This document shows, in pieces, positions 9,039 through 16,164 of a stretch of DNA of 32,384 nt. The translations under genes were made by a program, and so were the position numbers. The number at the start of each line of letters is the position of its first letter. Within the stretch, counting starts at the first letter, position 1. The notes beneath the pieces were generated by a model. It saw only the letters and a list, made by a program, of their open reading frames with translations, had not been told where the DNA came from and ran no database searches. Source of the DNA: Candidatus Helarchaeota archaeon (GTDB lineage Archaea; Asgardarchaeota; Lokiarchaeia; Helarchaeales; RDOG01); assembly GCA_029838215.1 (NCBI GenBank), contig JALGVI010000031.1:1-32384 (forward strand). Reading direction: 5' to 3'.

Positions 9039-10228
9039 CAGGACCCTCCTTTCAATATTTTGATATATTCATCCAAGAGATATTCGGCATCAACGGGTCC
9101 GGGATAATGCTCAGGATGAAATTGAACCGAAAAAGCCTTAAAATCTAAGTGCTTTGTTCCTTCTACCGTCTTGTCATTTGCGTTAAGAAACCATGTCTTC
9201 AACCTCGTGTTCTCCAGCGATTTTGAATCCACTGCAAAACCGTGATTTTGAGTAGTAATATAACAACGACCCGTTTCAAGATCAATACATGGCTGGTTTT
9301 GCGACCTATGACCGTATTTTAGCTTGTAAGTTTTTCCACCCATTGCCAAACTAAACAGTTGATTTCCCAGACAAATCCCCATTAACGGAAGCTTTTCATC
9401 TTCAACCAATATTCGAATGGTTTCAATGGTCTTCAGATATTTGGCAGGATCGCCGGGTCCATTACTTATGAAAAAACCATCAGGATTGTACTCCAAAATT
9501 TCCTCAGCCGAAAAATCATATGGAACTCGAATGATGGTGGCATTTCGTTTCAGAAGATTTCTCAAAATATTTAATTTTAAACCACAATCGATCAAGGCAA
9601 TCCTCGGACCTCCCGTATTTTCATAAACAGCAGGTTCCGAAATGCTTACTTCTTTTCCCAAATCTCTCTCGTTTGGATCTTCCACGTTTTTGGCTTCTCT
9701 TCTTAACTCATCAATGTCAGGTTCATCTCCTTCAGCACAGGTCTGTAAAATCCCTAACATGACACCGTGAATTCTGAGCTTTTTAGTCAATTCCCGAGTG
9801 TCTACGCATTCAATTCCAGGTATGTTTTCTTTCTTCAACCACTCATCCAACGACATCTTGGATTCCCAATGGCTGGGCTTCTTGCAAAGCTCGTGTACAA
9901 CGACCCCTGTAGTTCGAATCATGTCAGGATGTTCCAGTGATGAATATTCCAGTGGAGACCTGTCTGGAGAAATATAATCCGATTCAAAATATTTCAAGAT
10001 GTTCCATTTATCCCTAACATCGGGATCGGGAACACCATAATTACCAATCAAAGGATAAGTAAAAGTAAGAATTTGTCCTTGATAAGATGGGTCAGTCAGG
10101 CTTTCGGGATATCCGACCATTCCAGTATTAAATACAAACTCGCCAGAAACCTTCTGTATGGCACCAAAACTCCGCCCATAAAACACGGTCCCATCCTGCA
10201 GGACAATGGCAGCATTAAATTTTTTCAT
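9038..10228 (-). CDS. carA: Carbamoyl-phosphate synthase small (glutaminase) subunit
   Basis: This protein of about 396 aa hydrolyses glutamine and passes ammonia to CarB. The N-terminal CPSase_sm domain (LQDGTVFYGRSFGA, TGMVGYPESLTDPSY) is followed by a class I amidotransferase domain with the nucleophile Cys286 in GICLGNQL and the His371/Glu373 pair in HPEH. Segments such as YPLIGNYG, NQPC and TQNHGFAV match the eukaryotic CAD glutaminase closely. The open frame extends to an ATG at 10273, but homology begins at the Met encoded at 10228, so that start is preferred; a GTG at 10237 is also possible. It is translationally coupled to carB. The upstream 240 bases are T/A-rich leader and promoter DNA. 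Confidence 0.95.
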   Translation of the reverse strand: MKKFNAAIVLQDGTVFYGRSFGAIQKVSGEFVFNTGMVGYPESLTDPSYQGQILTFTYPLIGNYGVPDPDVRDKWNILKYFESDYISPDRSPLEYSSLEHPDMIRTTGVVVHELCKKPSHWESKMSLDEWLKKENIPGIECVDTRELTKKLRIHGVMLGILQTCAEGDEPDIDELRREAKNVEDPNERDLGKEVSISEPAVYENTGGPRIALIDCGLKLNILRNLLKRNATIIRVPYDFSAEEILEYNPDGFFISNGPGDPAKYLKTIETIRILVEDEKLPLMGICLGNQLFSLAMGGKTYKLKYGHRSQNQPCIDLETGRCYITTQNHGFAVDSKSLENTRLKTWFLNANDKTVEGTKHLDFKAFSVQFHPEHYPGPVDAEYLLDEYIKILKGGS

Positions 10229-10480
10229 GACAATCACTCTAAAGTTCTGAGCTCTCCTGAATAATCTTCTCATTCACGTTTATTTTTGTCGATTCAACGC
10301 CGTATCGGTTAAATTTTCTTAAAACTTTTAGGAGATAGCTGATATATCTTTCCTTTGGCATTCTTTTATTCAATAAAAAAAGATTCTGTTTTATTTTGAA
10401 AATCGAGAACCATGACTGTTCAAATTAAAACAAAGACAAGAAGAAAAGATATCGAATTTCAAACCAAAAAATCATCATGG

Positions 10481-10501
10481 AAAATAAAAAAAAAAAGAAA
10501 A
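10481..10501 (-). terminator. Oligo-T terminator of the 43-aa microgene
   Basis: Read on the minus strand, starting 11 bases after the stop codon, this is a nearly pure T tract (an A-run on the plus strand broken by one T and one G). Such U-rich tracts terminate archaeal RNA polymerase. It fits the TATA box and reading frame upstream. Confidence 0.55.
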
Positions 10502-10512
10502 TTGAAGTTTTT

Positions 10513-10644
10513 TTACGGGAAAGGCCAAGGACCCCAAGGACCAGCACTTCCAGAGGCGGAAATCTTGTCGCCAAATGCGAAGGCTAAGAGACCTTTCATA
10601 AATTCCACGATTTTGCTTTCATTTAATTGTTCGATGACGGTCAT
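10513..10644 (-). CDS. 43-aa microprotein with a Gly/Trp/Pro tail, unknown function
   Basis: This short ORF has three independent supports. A TATA box lies at 10688-10698, the purine-rich GGAAGTGA ends five bases before the ATG, and a T tract follows the stop. Its codons are clearly richer in G+C than the flanking DNA. The protein begins with an amphipathic charged helix (MTVIEQLNESKIVEFMKG), continues with a short hydrophobic piece (LLAFAFGD) and ends in a striking tail, SASGSAGPWGPWPFP. It has no Cys, signal peptide or full-length transmembrane segment. I recognise no family. It could be a small regulatory or membrane-surface protein, or a peptide precursor; none of these is shown. It lies upstream of carA on the same strand but with its own terminator. 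Confidence 0.6.
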   Translation of the reverse strand: MTVIEQLNESKIVEFMKGLLAFAFGDKISASGSAGPWGPWPFP

Positions 10645-11146
10645 GTCATTCACTTCCGAATTTAATGGTGACCTTGTTTTTCATAGCTTCTTATATAAAG
10701 TCCAAAAAAAAAATGCTCAACTTCGGTTTTACACGTTAAATTTCGCAAATTTGGTGATCATGCACAAACATCCCGCAACTATCGATTTTCAACACCATTT
10801 GAAATAACAAACAGCGGCTCAGGTGGATTCCATCTGAAAAACAATCTCATTTAAATGCGAATTGTTCACGAACTTCACGATTAAACAAAATTTGAAAAAC
10901 GTTCAAAATCAGTTAAAATCTTGTTTTTAACTAAATTCACCGTTAAAAAGTGAGTTTTAGACGGAACAATTGGAAAACACTTTTTTTATCGGACGATCTT
11001 TTGCAAGCAGTATTCAATAAAGTCCAAATCCCATGTTTTTTTATTAGAAAAGTAACTCTTTTATTTTTTCACACGAAATAATTAAAAAGTTATTTTTACA
11101 CAAATTACAAGAATCGTGTTCAAAAATGATTTTGAAGGACATCTCA
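10645..11146. other. AT-rich intergenic region with no further gene seen
   Basis: Apart from the minus-strand TATA box at 10688-10698, about 500 bases hold no convincing ORF or RNA gene. A small imperfect hairpin (TCAGGTGG, ATT loop, CCATCTGA) sits near 10817-10835. The end of the region serves as leader for the corrinoid-protein gene. Confidence 0.5.
10688..10698 (-). promoter_or_regulatory. TATA box of the 43-aa microgene
   Basis: On the minus strand the sequence reads CTTTATATAAG, a near-ideal archaeal TATA box. Expected initiation at about 10667 leaves a leader of some 23 bases containing the GGAAGTGA ribosome-binding site before the ATG at 10644. Confidence 0.6.
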
Positions 11147-11797
11147 ATGGTAGAAACACCTAAATTAATTGAAAACATCCGCGAGAACGTCATTGATGTT
11201 GATTCAGAGGACCAAATAGAAAAATTAGTCAAAGATGCCATCAATCAAAATATGGACATCGTAAAAGTCATTGATGCACTTTCATCGGGATTGGATACGG
11301 TTGGAAACCTATACGAATCCAAGGAATACTTTCTTTCCGAGCTCTTGATTTCAGGAGACCGTGCTAAAAAGGGAATTGACCTCTTGAAACCTTTTATTGC
11401 AAAAGAACAAGACCGTTTTTTGGGTAAAATCATATTTGGTTCCGTTAAGGGAGACATACACGACATCGGGAAGACAATAATTAGTGCCTTTCTAATAGGA
11501 GCAGGATTTGTCGTGTACGATCTTGGCGTGGAAGTTACAGCAGACCAGTTCATCTCAGCCATACAAGAACATGATGCAGATATTTTGGCAATGTCCACGC
11601 TCTTGACATCTTGCTTAGAAGAGATGAGAGAGGTAATTAAAAAGCTAGAGGAGAAAGGTCTGAGAAACAAGGTGAAAGTGATCGTTGGAGGACGTCCCGT
11701 GTCAAAAGAATTCGCGGATGAAATTGGTGCCGATGCTTTTGCATTTTATCCCCAAGAAGCCATTCAGGCGTGTAAAAAATTAATTCAGAAGAAATGA
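11147..11797 (+). CDS. Corrinoid (B12-binding) methyltransferase protein, MtbC/MttC-like
   Basis: This protein of about 216 aa has an N-terminal four-helix cap (roughly residues 10-85) and a Rossmann-like B12-binding domain with the lower-ligand motif D-x-H-x2-G (GDIHDIGK, His105). It resembles the corrinoid proteins of methylamine/methanol methyltransferase systems and the MetH core; such proteins carry a methyl group on cobalt between a substrate methyltransferase and an acceptor. No partner methyltransferase or reductive activase is in the window, so the substrate is unknown. Start: ATG 11147 is chosen because GAAGGA sits seven bases before it; an in-frame ATG at 11126 has no ribosome-binding site. 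Confidence 0.9.
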   Translation: MVETPKLIENIRENVIDVDSEDQIEKLVKDAINQNMDIVKVIDALSSGLDTVGNLYESKEYFLSELLISGDRAKKGIDLLKPFIAKEQDRFLGKIIFGSVKGDIHDIGKTIISAFLIGAGFVVYDLGVEVTADQFISAIQEHDADILAMSTLLTSCLEEMREVIKKLEEKGLRNKVKVIVGGRPVSKEFADEIGADAFAFYPQEAIQACKKLIQKK

Positions 11798-11840
11798 TGA
11801 CATGCAAATAAATTAATAATAAGAACAACATTGATCTCCC

Positions 11841-12071
11841 ATGACTCGTACGATCTACAAGCTTGAATTCATTCTCGGATTGGCGCTAATGATTTTAGGA
11901 GTCATCTCAATAATTTTTCTCATCATTAGCGGAACCATACTTAGCGTGGGAGTAATCATTCCAATAATATTCTTAGCTCTTGGAGCGTACATATTTTATT
12001 TAGCATTTATTCAACCATATTATGAAGAAGAGAATGATGAGCAGGTTGATCTCGAAAAGAGAAACGCATAA
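11841..12071 (+). CDS. Small two-helix membrane protein
   Basis: This 76-aa protein has two hydrophobic helices (about residues 9-30 and 34-58) joined by a tight turn, a positively charged start (MTRTIYK) and an acidic tail (YYEEENDEQVDLEKR). Topology is probably hairpin-like with both ends on the same side. No family is recognised. It starts 43 bases after the corrinoid gene; no Shine-Dalgarno is visible and an AT-rich stretch at 11808-11822 could be a TATA element for a leaderless transcript. Its stop is 14 bases from the stop of the convergent CBS gene. Confidence 0.65.
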   Translation: MTRTIYKLEFILGLALMILGVISIIFLIISGTILSVGVIIPIIFLALGAYIFYLAFIQPYYEEENDEQVDLEKRNA

Positions 12072-12085
12072 AACACGTAGTCGGC

Positions 12086-12484
12086 TCAATTTTCCATGGT
12101 TTTTAAAATCATTTTAAAAAGTCGGCTATGCGTGATTAATCCCACCAATTTTCTTTCTTTAACAACTGGTAAATGCTCAATGTCATGATCAAGCATTATT
12201 TTTAATACTTTTTTAAGCGGTGTGTCGGGAGCTACCGTGATTGGATTTCTTGTCATGAGTTGGGATACTAATTTGTCCGGCGACTGGATGGAATTACGCA
12301 TGCGAACGATATCTCCATCTGTAACGATTCCCGTCAAATTGTTCTGATCATCCACGATAAGCAGGCTTCCAATCCCTCTACGCATCATAAAGATATCCGC
12401 AGCCGCAATTGTTTCATTTTCTGAGAAAGTAATGACCTTCGAGGTCATCAAGTCTCTTGCTCTTAAATCACTAATCCCCATCAT
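12086..12484 (-). CDS. Paired CBS-domain protein
   Basis: This 132-aa protein consists of two CBS motifs (about residues 8-65 and 72-130), a Bateman module: LMTSKVITFSENETI, IGSLLIVDD, GIVTDGDIV, then LMTRNPITVAPDTPL, IEHLPVV, GLITHSRL. Bateman modules bind adenine nucleotides or related ligands and regulate partner enzymes or channels. No effector domain is attached, so it probably acts in trans or as a stand-alone sensor. Two ATGs are adjacent at the start; AAAGGACG lies about nine bases upstream of the first. A 10-bp inverted repeat lies 117 bases upstream. Confidence 0.9.
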   Translation of the reverse strand: MMGISDLRARDLMTSKVITFSENETIAAADIFMMRRGIGSLLIVDDQNNLTGIVTDGDIVRMRNSIQSPDKLVSQLMTRNPITVAPDTPLKKVLKIMLDHDIEHLPVVKERKLVGLITHSRLFKMILKTMEN

Positions 12485-12600
12485 ATATTACGTCCTTTCA
12501 TTCATTCTCCAAAATTTCTTCAATTTAAGAAAATCATCTCTGATTAATTCATACTGATGAAATATCCAATAAAAAATTTGTTCAATTTCATAACTTGCAA

Positions 12601-12640
12601 GGGACAAATTCTCGTGCTTATCTAGACAGAAATTTGTCCC
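12601..12640. repeat. Perfect 10-bp inverted repeat, possible operator
   Basis: GGGACAAATT at 12601-12610 is the exact reverse complement of AATTTGTCCC at 12631-12640, with a 20-base spacer. It lies just upstream of the TATA-like box at 12646 and between two divergent genes, a typical site for a dimeric regulator. An RNA hairpin is the other reading. Confidence 0.5.
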
Positions 12641-12645
12641 ATAAA

Positions 12646-12657
12646 TTATAATATAAA
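12646..12657 (+). promoter_or_regulatory. TATA box of the 32-aa microgene
   Basis: TTATAATATAAA fits an archaeal TATA element. Expected initiation at about 12678-12682 puts the ATG at 12688 only a few bases downstream, i.e. a nearly leaderless message. Confidence 0.4.
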
Positions 12658-12687
12658 CGGCTTCCTAGAATATCTTGTGATATAATC

Positions 12688-12786
12688 ATGGCAATGAAAC
12701 CAGAGAATAAATTATTAATTGAGATCTTGGCAATCTTGGTCGCCATTAACTTGGTTTGGTTGCTTTCCCTCGTATTTTTCCTATAA
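12688..12786 (+). CDS. 32-aa single-pass membrane microprotein
   Basis: This ORF encodes MAMKPENKLLIEI followed by one clear transmembrane helix (about residues 9-32) that ends directly at the stop. A polar, charged N-terminus and a membrane helix at the very C-terminus suggest a tail-anchored or single-pass small protein. It has a TATA box 36 bases upstream, no Shine-Dalgarno, and a stem-loop followed by T7 24 bases after the stop. A competing 85-aa minus-strand ORF over the same bases has poor composition and no promoter. No family is recognised. The coding call is probable, not certain. Confidence 0.45.
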   Translation: MAMKPENKLLIEILAILVAINLVWLLSLVFFL

Positions 12787-12809
12787 AATTTTAGACCAAA
12801 GCCAAGACA

Positions 12810-12838
12810 GATTTCCTCGATAGGAATCCCATTTTTTT
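12810..12838 (+). terminator. Stem-loop plus T-run terminator
   Basis: GATTTCCT and AGGAATC pair (one bulged T, CGAT loop), then CC-A and seven T residues follow; a second T tract is at 12844-12850. This would end the 32-aa microgene transcript before the queE promoter. Confidence 0.45.
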
Positions 12839-12858
12839 CTCCATTTTTTATTCCAAAA

Positions 12859-12867
12859 AATAAATAT
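12859..12867 (+). promoter_or_regulatory. TATA box of queE
   Basis: AATAAATAT within an A-rich stretch is centred 28 bases before the ATG at 12891, the spacing expected for a leaderless archaeal transcript. It supports that ATG over the upstream TTG. Confidence 0.5.
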
Positions 12868-12890
12868 TCTTCCAAGTATTGTTTTATTTT

Positions 12891-13676
12891 ATGGTCAAGG
12901 GGTACTTACATGAAGTTTTTTCTTCAATTCAGGGAGAAGGTGGAAGCGTCCCTGGAAGCTGCTTCGGAAGACGACAGATCTTCTTGCGATTTGCAGGCTG
13001 TAATTTAAAAGGATGCACTTGGTGTGATACGAAGAAGGCTCAAATGCCACGCCCGGATCATTTTCAGGTTTATCACGATATCCTTGAGGAAAAAATAGAA
13101 AAGAAGAATAATCCCACATCTGCAACAACAGTTAAACAAATCGTTGAGCAAATAAAGAGCCCTGATTTGCATTCAATCACTTTTACAGGTGGAGAACCAT
13201 TAATGCAAGCAACATTTCTTAAAGAAGTGTGTGAAAATTTGAAAAATTTCGTTCTTTACTTAGAAACCAACGGTAGCTTGCCAGAACAGGCAAGACAAAT
13301 CGTGGATTATTTCGATTACTGTTGTTGCGACATCAAGGATGAAACTGCCAAAGCCACTGAAGATTGGAGGGACTTGGTAAATAAAGAAATCGAAACAATC
13401 AAGATATTCAAAAAACAGGAGAAAAAAGTATTCGCAAAGGTCGTTTTTACTCCAGAAACGGAGATCAAGAATATTAAATGGTATGCAACAGAACTCTCAA
13501 GGCTAAGTGTACCACTCGTGCTTCAACCCGTAAACCAGAAATCCAAAAATACAACTACATTTAGGAAAGAAAGAAATAAAAAGATGTTTGAACTTCTAGA
13601 GGAAGTTGGGAAGATATATAAAGGGCAAAAATACGGCATTTCGTTTCAGGCTCATAAAACATGGGACATTTTGTAG
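12891..13676 (+). CDS. queE: 7-carboxy-7-deazaguanine synthase (radical SAM)
   Basis: This protein of about 261 aa converts 6-carboxy-tetrahydropterin to 7-carboxy-7-deazaguanine, the precursor of archaeosine in archaeal tRNA (queuosine in bacteria). It opens with the QueE signature EVFSSIQGEG, then the radical-SAM cluster motif and TFTGGEPLMQ for SAM binding, and later LETNGS and QPVNQ. The cluster motif reads C-N-L-K-G-C-T-W-C, i.e. C-x4-C-x2-C rather than the usual C-x3-C-x2-C, a variation worth checking. The start at ATG 12891 fits the TATA position; TTG 12879 adds four residues. No other archaeosine genes are in the window. Confidence 0.92.
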   Translation: MVKGYLHEVFSSIQGEGGSVPGSCFGRRQIFLRFAGCNLKGCTWCDTKKAQMPRPDHFQVYHDILEEKIEKKNNPTSATTVKQIVEQIKSPDLHSITFTGGEPLMQATFLKEVCENLKNFVLYLETNGSLPEQARQIVDYFDYCCCDIKDETAKATEDWRDLVNKEIETIKIFKKQEKKVFAKVVFTPETEIKNIKWYATELSRLSVPLVLQPVNQKSKNTTTFRKERNKKMFELLEEVGKIYKGQKYGISFQAHKTWDIL

Positions 13677-13740
13677 CCAGACAAAATACATGAAAAACAC
13701 TTAAGAAAAACATGATACGTTAGATTTATTTTGATTCACT

Positions 13741-13751
13741 TCTATATAAAC
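13741..13751 (+). promoter_or_regulatory. TATA-like box upstream of the longin/Gtr pair
   Basis: TCTATATAAAC is a good archaeal TATA match. Initiation near 13772 would give a leader of about 170 bases; a second TATA-like site near 13810-13818 is closer. Which one is used cannot be told. Confidence 0.4.
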
Positions 13752-13939
13752 TAGTAAACGGGAATCAACAAAGATTCAAGTTGTCACAATATCGCTTAGA
13801 ATCGATTCTTTAATATCTTTAAAGATCCAAAGTTCTTCCTTGAAAAATATGGTCAAGCAAGAGCAGGTAAAGAGTGGAATGTAATAGGAACAAGGGAACT
13901 CATTTTAAAATCGAATCCGGCATTTTAGAGGCAAAAAAA

Positions 13940-14428
13940 TTGATTGAAAACGTTTCAATTATCCTAAACTCAGGTCAAATGCTCTATAATGAAAATTTCA
14001 AAGATCAAGGCGGAGAAATAAGCGATAAGGATTTTCTAATTTCGGGATTACTGAGTGCTTTATCAAACCTAGCCAAGGAAGCATTTGGTGAGAAAATAGA
14101 AGAGATCATTCTTCAAAATCAAAAAATCTTCGTTAAATCATATGAAAAATATTTCATTGCTCTCACTGCTGATATAAGGATTGATCCTGTATATGTAAAA
14201 AATGTTTTAAGGCAGATTCACGAAGTCTTTAGTGAAAGACACGATGTAAGCGAATTCAATGGCGATATTGACGAGTTCAAAAACTTGGCACCCATTATAA
14301 AAAATATTATTGAAGAAAATAAAACAAGAATAATGCGATTAAAAGATAAATATGGAAAAAAATTGCAAGATGAATTAAAAAAACTAGTAACTTTAATGTC
14401 AAAAGAGAATGCATTAGAGAGAGGATGA
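13940..14428 (+). CDS. Longin-like domain protein paired with a Gtr GTPase
   Basis: This protein of about 162 aa shows the predicted order of a longin fold: two short strands (IENVSIILNSG, QMLYNENF), helix (FLISGLLSALSNLAKEAFG), strands (KIEEIILQNQKIFVKSY, YFIALTADI) and two helices, ending in a charged coil. It aligns almost without gaps to the protein at 29478-29984, sharing the segment GEKI-EIILQN and the DKY region. Longin and roadblock folds in eukaryotes form platforms or regulators for Arf/Rag/Rab GTPases; the fold is inferred by eye. The alignment supports the TTG at 13940 with AGAGG eight bases before it, over the GTG at 13874. The next gene, a Gtr-like GTPase, starts three bases after its stop. 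Confidence 0.75.
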   Translation: MIENVSIILNSGQMLYNENFKDQGGEISDKDFLISGLLSALSNLAKEAFGEKIEEIILQNQKIFVKSYEKYFIALTADIRIDPVYVKNVLRQIHEVFSERHDVSEFNGDIDEFKNLAPIIKNIIEENKTRIMRLKDKYGKKLQDELKKLVTLMSKENALERG

Positions 14429-14431
14429 TTC

Positions 14432-15394
14432 ATGAGCGATTTTGTTAAATTGATCATAGTAGGATTGGCAAAAGCGGGAAAAACATCGATCTACAGACGT
14501 TGCCTTGAAAAACATGACTTGAAAGATATCGAAAAAACACCTCCAACAATAATGATTGCTCGGAATACGGTAAACTTGGAACACATTTCAAAACACATCG
14601 CAATTTGGGACTTTGGAGGACAGTCGGGCTTTAGAAGTAATTACCTTCAGAAGCCTGATTATTTTGATAAAACCCGAATCATAATTTTTGTCGTTGATGT
14701 CTTAGCTCCCAAAGATCTCGAAGAAGTAAAAAAATACTTCAATTCAATTCTCCAGATTATCAAAGAATTGAAAAAAGAAAAGGGAATGGAACCTCCAAAG
14801 ATGTACATATTCTTGCATAAATGTGACCCTGAAACCAAGAATCAGAACACGCCAAACATTGCAATGACTCTACTCGAAATGAATACATTATTTGGCAAGG
14901 AAGTCCCGATGTACATGACATCAATTCATGATGATACTGCCTGTAGATCGCTTAATAATATATTATTCTTTTCTCTTCCTGAAGATGCAATCATGCACAT
15001 TTTTAGTGAAAAATTCTTTGAAGAACTTAAAAACGTGATCTTGAAAGAAATAGAGAATAAACCCTTGGATGATATTGAAGGTCTTTCCAAGATCTTTGGC
15101 GATCTTATTGGACAAAAGATTCACGAATTGTGGATGAGCTCTTCCATCAAAAAAGTCGATAGAAGCGAAAAAGAACACAAATTTGTTGAAGGCGTTGAAG
15201 TCATTCAAAAAGATGGAAAAAAGCGCTTTAAATTAAAATGCCAGTTTGCACTAAAAGATCGGAAATGTACTGAACTTGATTGTACACTATTTCTCGAATT
15301 CTTGAAAGGAATTCTAAATTCAATCGGTCTGGGATATCGTAGCCAAGCAATCGAAAAAATAAAAGATGATGACGAATGTTTTTTCATCATATAG
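14432..15394 (+). CDS. Rag/Gtr-like GTPase with a C-terminal extension
   Basis: This 320-aa protein has G1 GLAKAGKT (11-18), G3 WDFGGQ (59-64) and G4 HKCD (129-132). A His in place of the Asn of NKxD is characteristic of Rag/Gtr GTPases (HKMD), which control TORC1 in eukaryotes together with longin and roadblock partners. The G5 motif is weak (TSIHD). The C-terminal 120 residues are not a GTPase fold; they include strands and Cys residues and might be the Rag-like C-terminal domain, but I cannot confirm this. The longin-like gene directly upstream, three bases away, is the likely partner. GAGG eight bases before the ATG supports the start. Confidence 0.85.
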   Translation: MSDFVKLIIVGLAKAGKTSIYRRCLEKHDLKDIEKTPPTIMIARNTVNLEHISKHIAIWDFGGQSGFRSNYLQKPDYFDKTRIIIFVVDVLAPKDLEEVKKYFNSILQIIKELKKEKGMEPPKMYIFLHKCDPETKNQNTPNIAMTLLEMNTLFGKEVPMYMTSIHDDTACRSLNNILFFSLPEDAIMHIFSEKFFEELKNVILKEIENKPLDDIEGLSKIFGDLIGQKIHELWMSSSIKKVDRSEKEHKFVEGVEVIQKDGKKRFKLKCQFALKDRKCTELDCTLFLEFLKGILNSIGLGYRSQAIEKIKDDDECFFII

Positions 15395-15582
15395 TTTAAT
15401 AATGCATGCTTCTTTATTTGATTAGGGAAGTTATTATTAAAGCAGTTATAGTTGTCTATAGATAAGAAGCGATCTTCTCAATTATTCCCTAAAACTTAAA
15501 TATGAAGACGATTAATTTTAAAATTACTGGACTTTAATCGTTTCCAGATTCAATTCATACGGGTTTGAGGTGACTTCAGACT

Positions 15583-16128
15583 TTGTCTACAATAATGATG
15601 AAGGAAGATCATTTTGGTTTTTACGTGTTTAAAGTGATTTTGGTTGGTGATGCAGCAGTTGGTAAAACAAGTCTCATTAATAAATACGTGTTTAATCAAT
15701 TTGCGGAGGATTATAAAGCATCCATCGGTTCGAATATTATCATCAAGGATCTTGAAACTGATGATGGCAAAAAAGTAAAACTCTCCATCTGGGACATCGC
15801 AGGACAACAAAAATGGGAAGTAATGCGACCCGTGTATTATCAAAGAGCCGATGGCGTTTTACTCATTTACGATGTCACAAATAAGGAATCATACGATAAT
15901 CTGTTTACAACGTGGTACCACGAAATACAAACGATTCATCAGGACTTTAAACTGATGATTTTGGGGAATAAAAGCGACAAGGGAGATCTGAAATTCGAAG
16001 ATGAAAACGCATTAAACGAGAAATTCAATCCCATTAAAATAATTAAAACTTCAGCCAAAAATGGTGAAAACGTGGAAAAAGCTTTTATAGAATTAACAAA
16101 AGCCATGATAGCACCTTTGTACGAGTGA
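15583..16128 (+). CDS. Ras/Rab-like small GTPase
   Basis: This 181-aa GTPase has G1 GDAAVGKT, G2 Ser instead of Thr in YKASIGSN, G3 WDIAGQ, G4 NKSD and G5 TSAKNGE. Switch II is GQQKW, as in the GTPase at 5152. The Thr-to-Ser change at the Mg-coordinating switch I position is conservative. No C-terminal Cys is present. The start is TTG at 15583, with GAGGTGA nine bases upstream; ATGs at 15595 and 15598 are too far from it. A TATA-like TTAAATATG lies at 15496-15504. It follows the Rag-like GTPase on the same strand but 188 bases away, so it is probably a separate unit. Confidence 0.92.
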   Translation: MSTIMMKEDHFGFYVFKVILVGDAAVGKTSLINKYVFNQFAEDYKASIGSNIIIKDLETDDGKKVKLSIWDIAGQQKWEVMRPVYYQRADGVLLIYDVTNKESYDNLFTTWYHEIQTIHQDFKLMILGNKSDKGDLKFEDENALNEKFNPIKIIKTSAKNGENVEKAFIELTKAMIAPLYE

Positions 16129-16164
16129 CCGAAGAATTTTTCTGAAATCGGAAATGGGATTGAT

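Noticed and set aside
10412..10807. 131-aa plus-strand ORF upstream of carA
   Set aside because: It lies antisense over the 43-aa microgene, its promoter and its terminator. Its composition (Lys/Asn/Phe-rich with low-complexity runs) is not protein-like, and it has no ribosome-binding site or TATA box.
10817..10835. Imperfect hairpin in the gap upstream of the corrinoid gene
   Set aside because: Only eight pairs including a wobble and no following T tract in either direction; not enough for a terminator or riboswitch.
12618..12875. 85-aa minus-strand ORF between the CBS gene and queE
   Set aside because: It is antisense to the 32-aa membrane microgene, its terminator and the queE TATA box, with poor composition and no promoter of its own.
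13874..13939. GTG start that would add 22 residues to the longin-like protein
   Set aside because: The added residues do not align with the paralog at 29478-29984, whereas TTG 13940 has a well-spaced AGAGG and begins exactly where the paralog begins.
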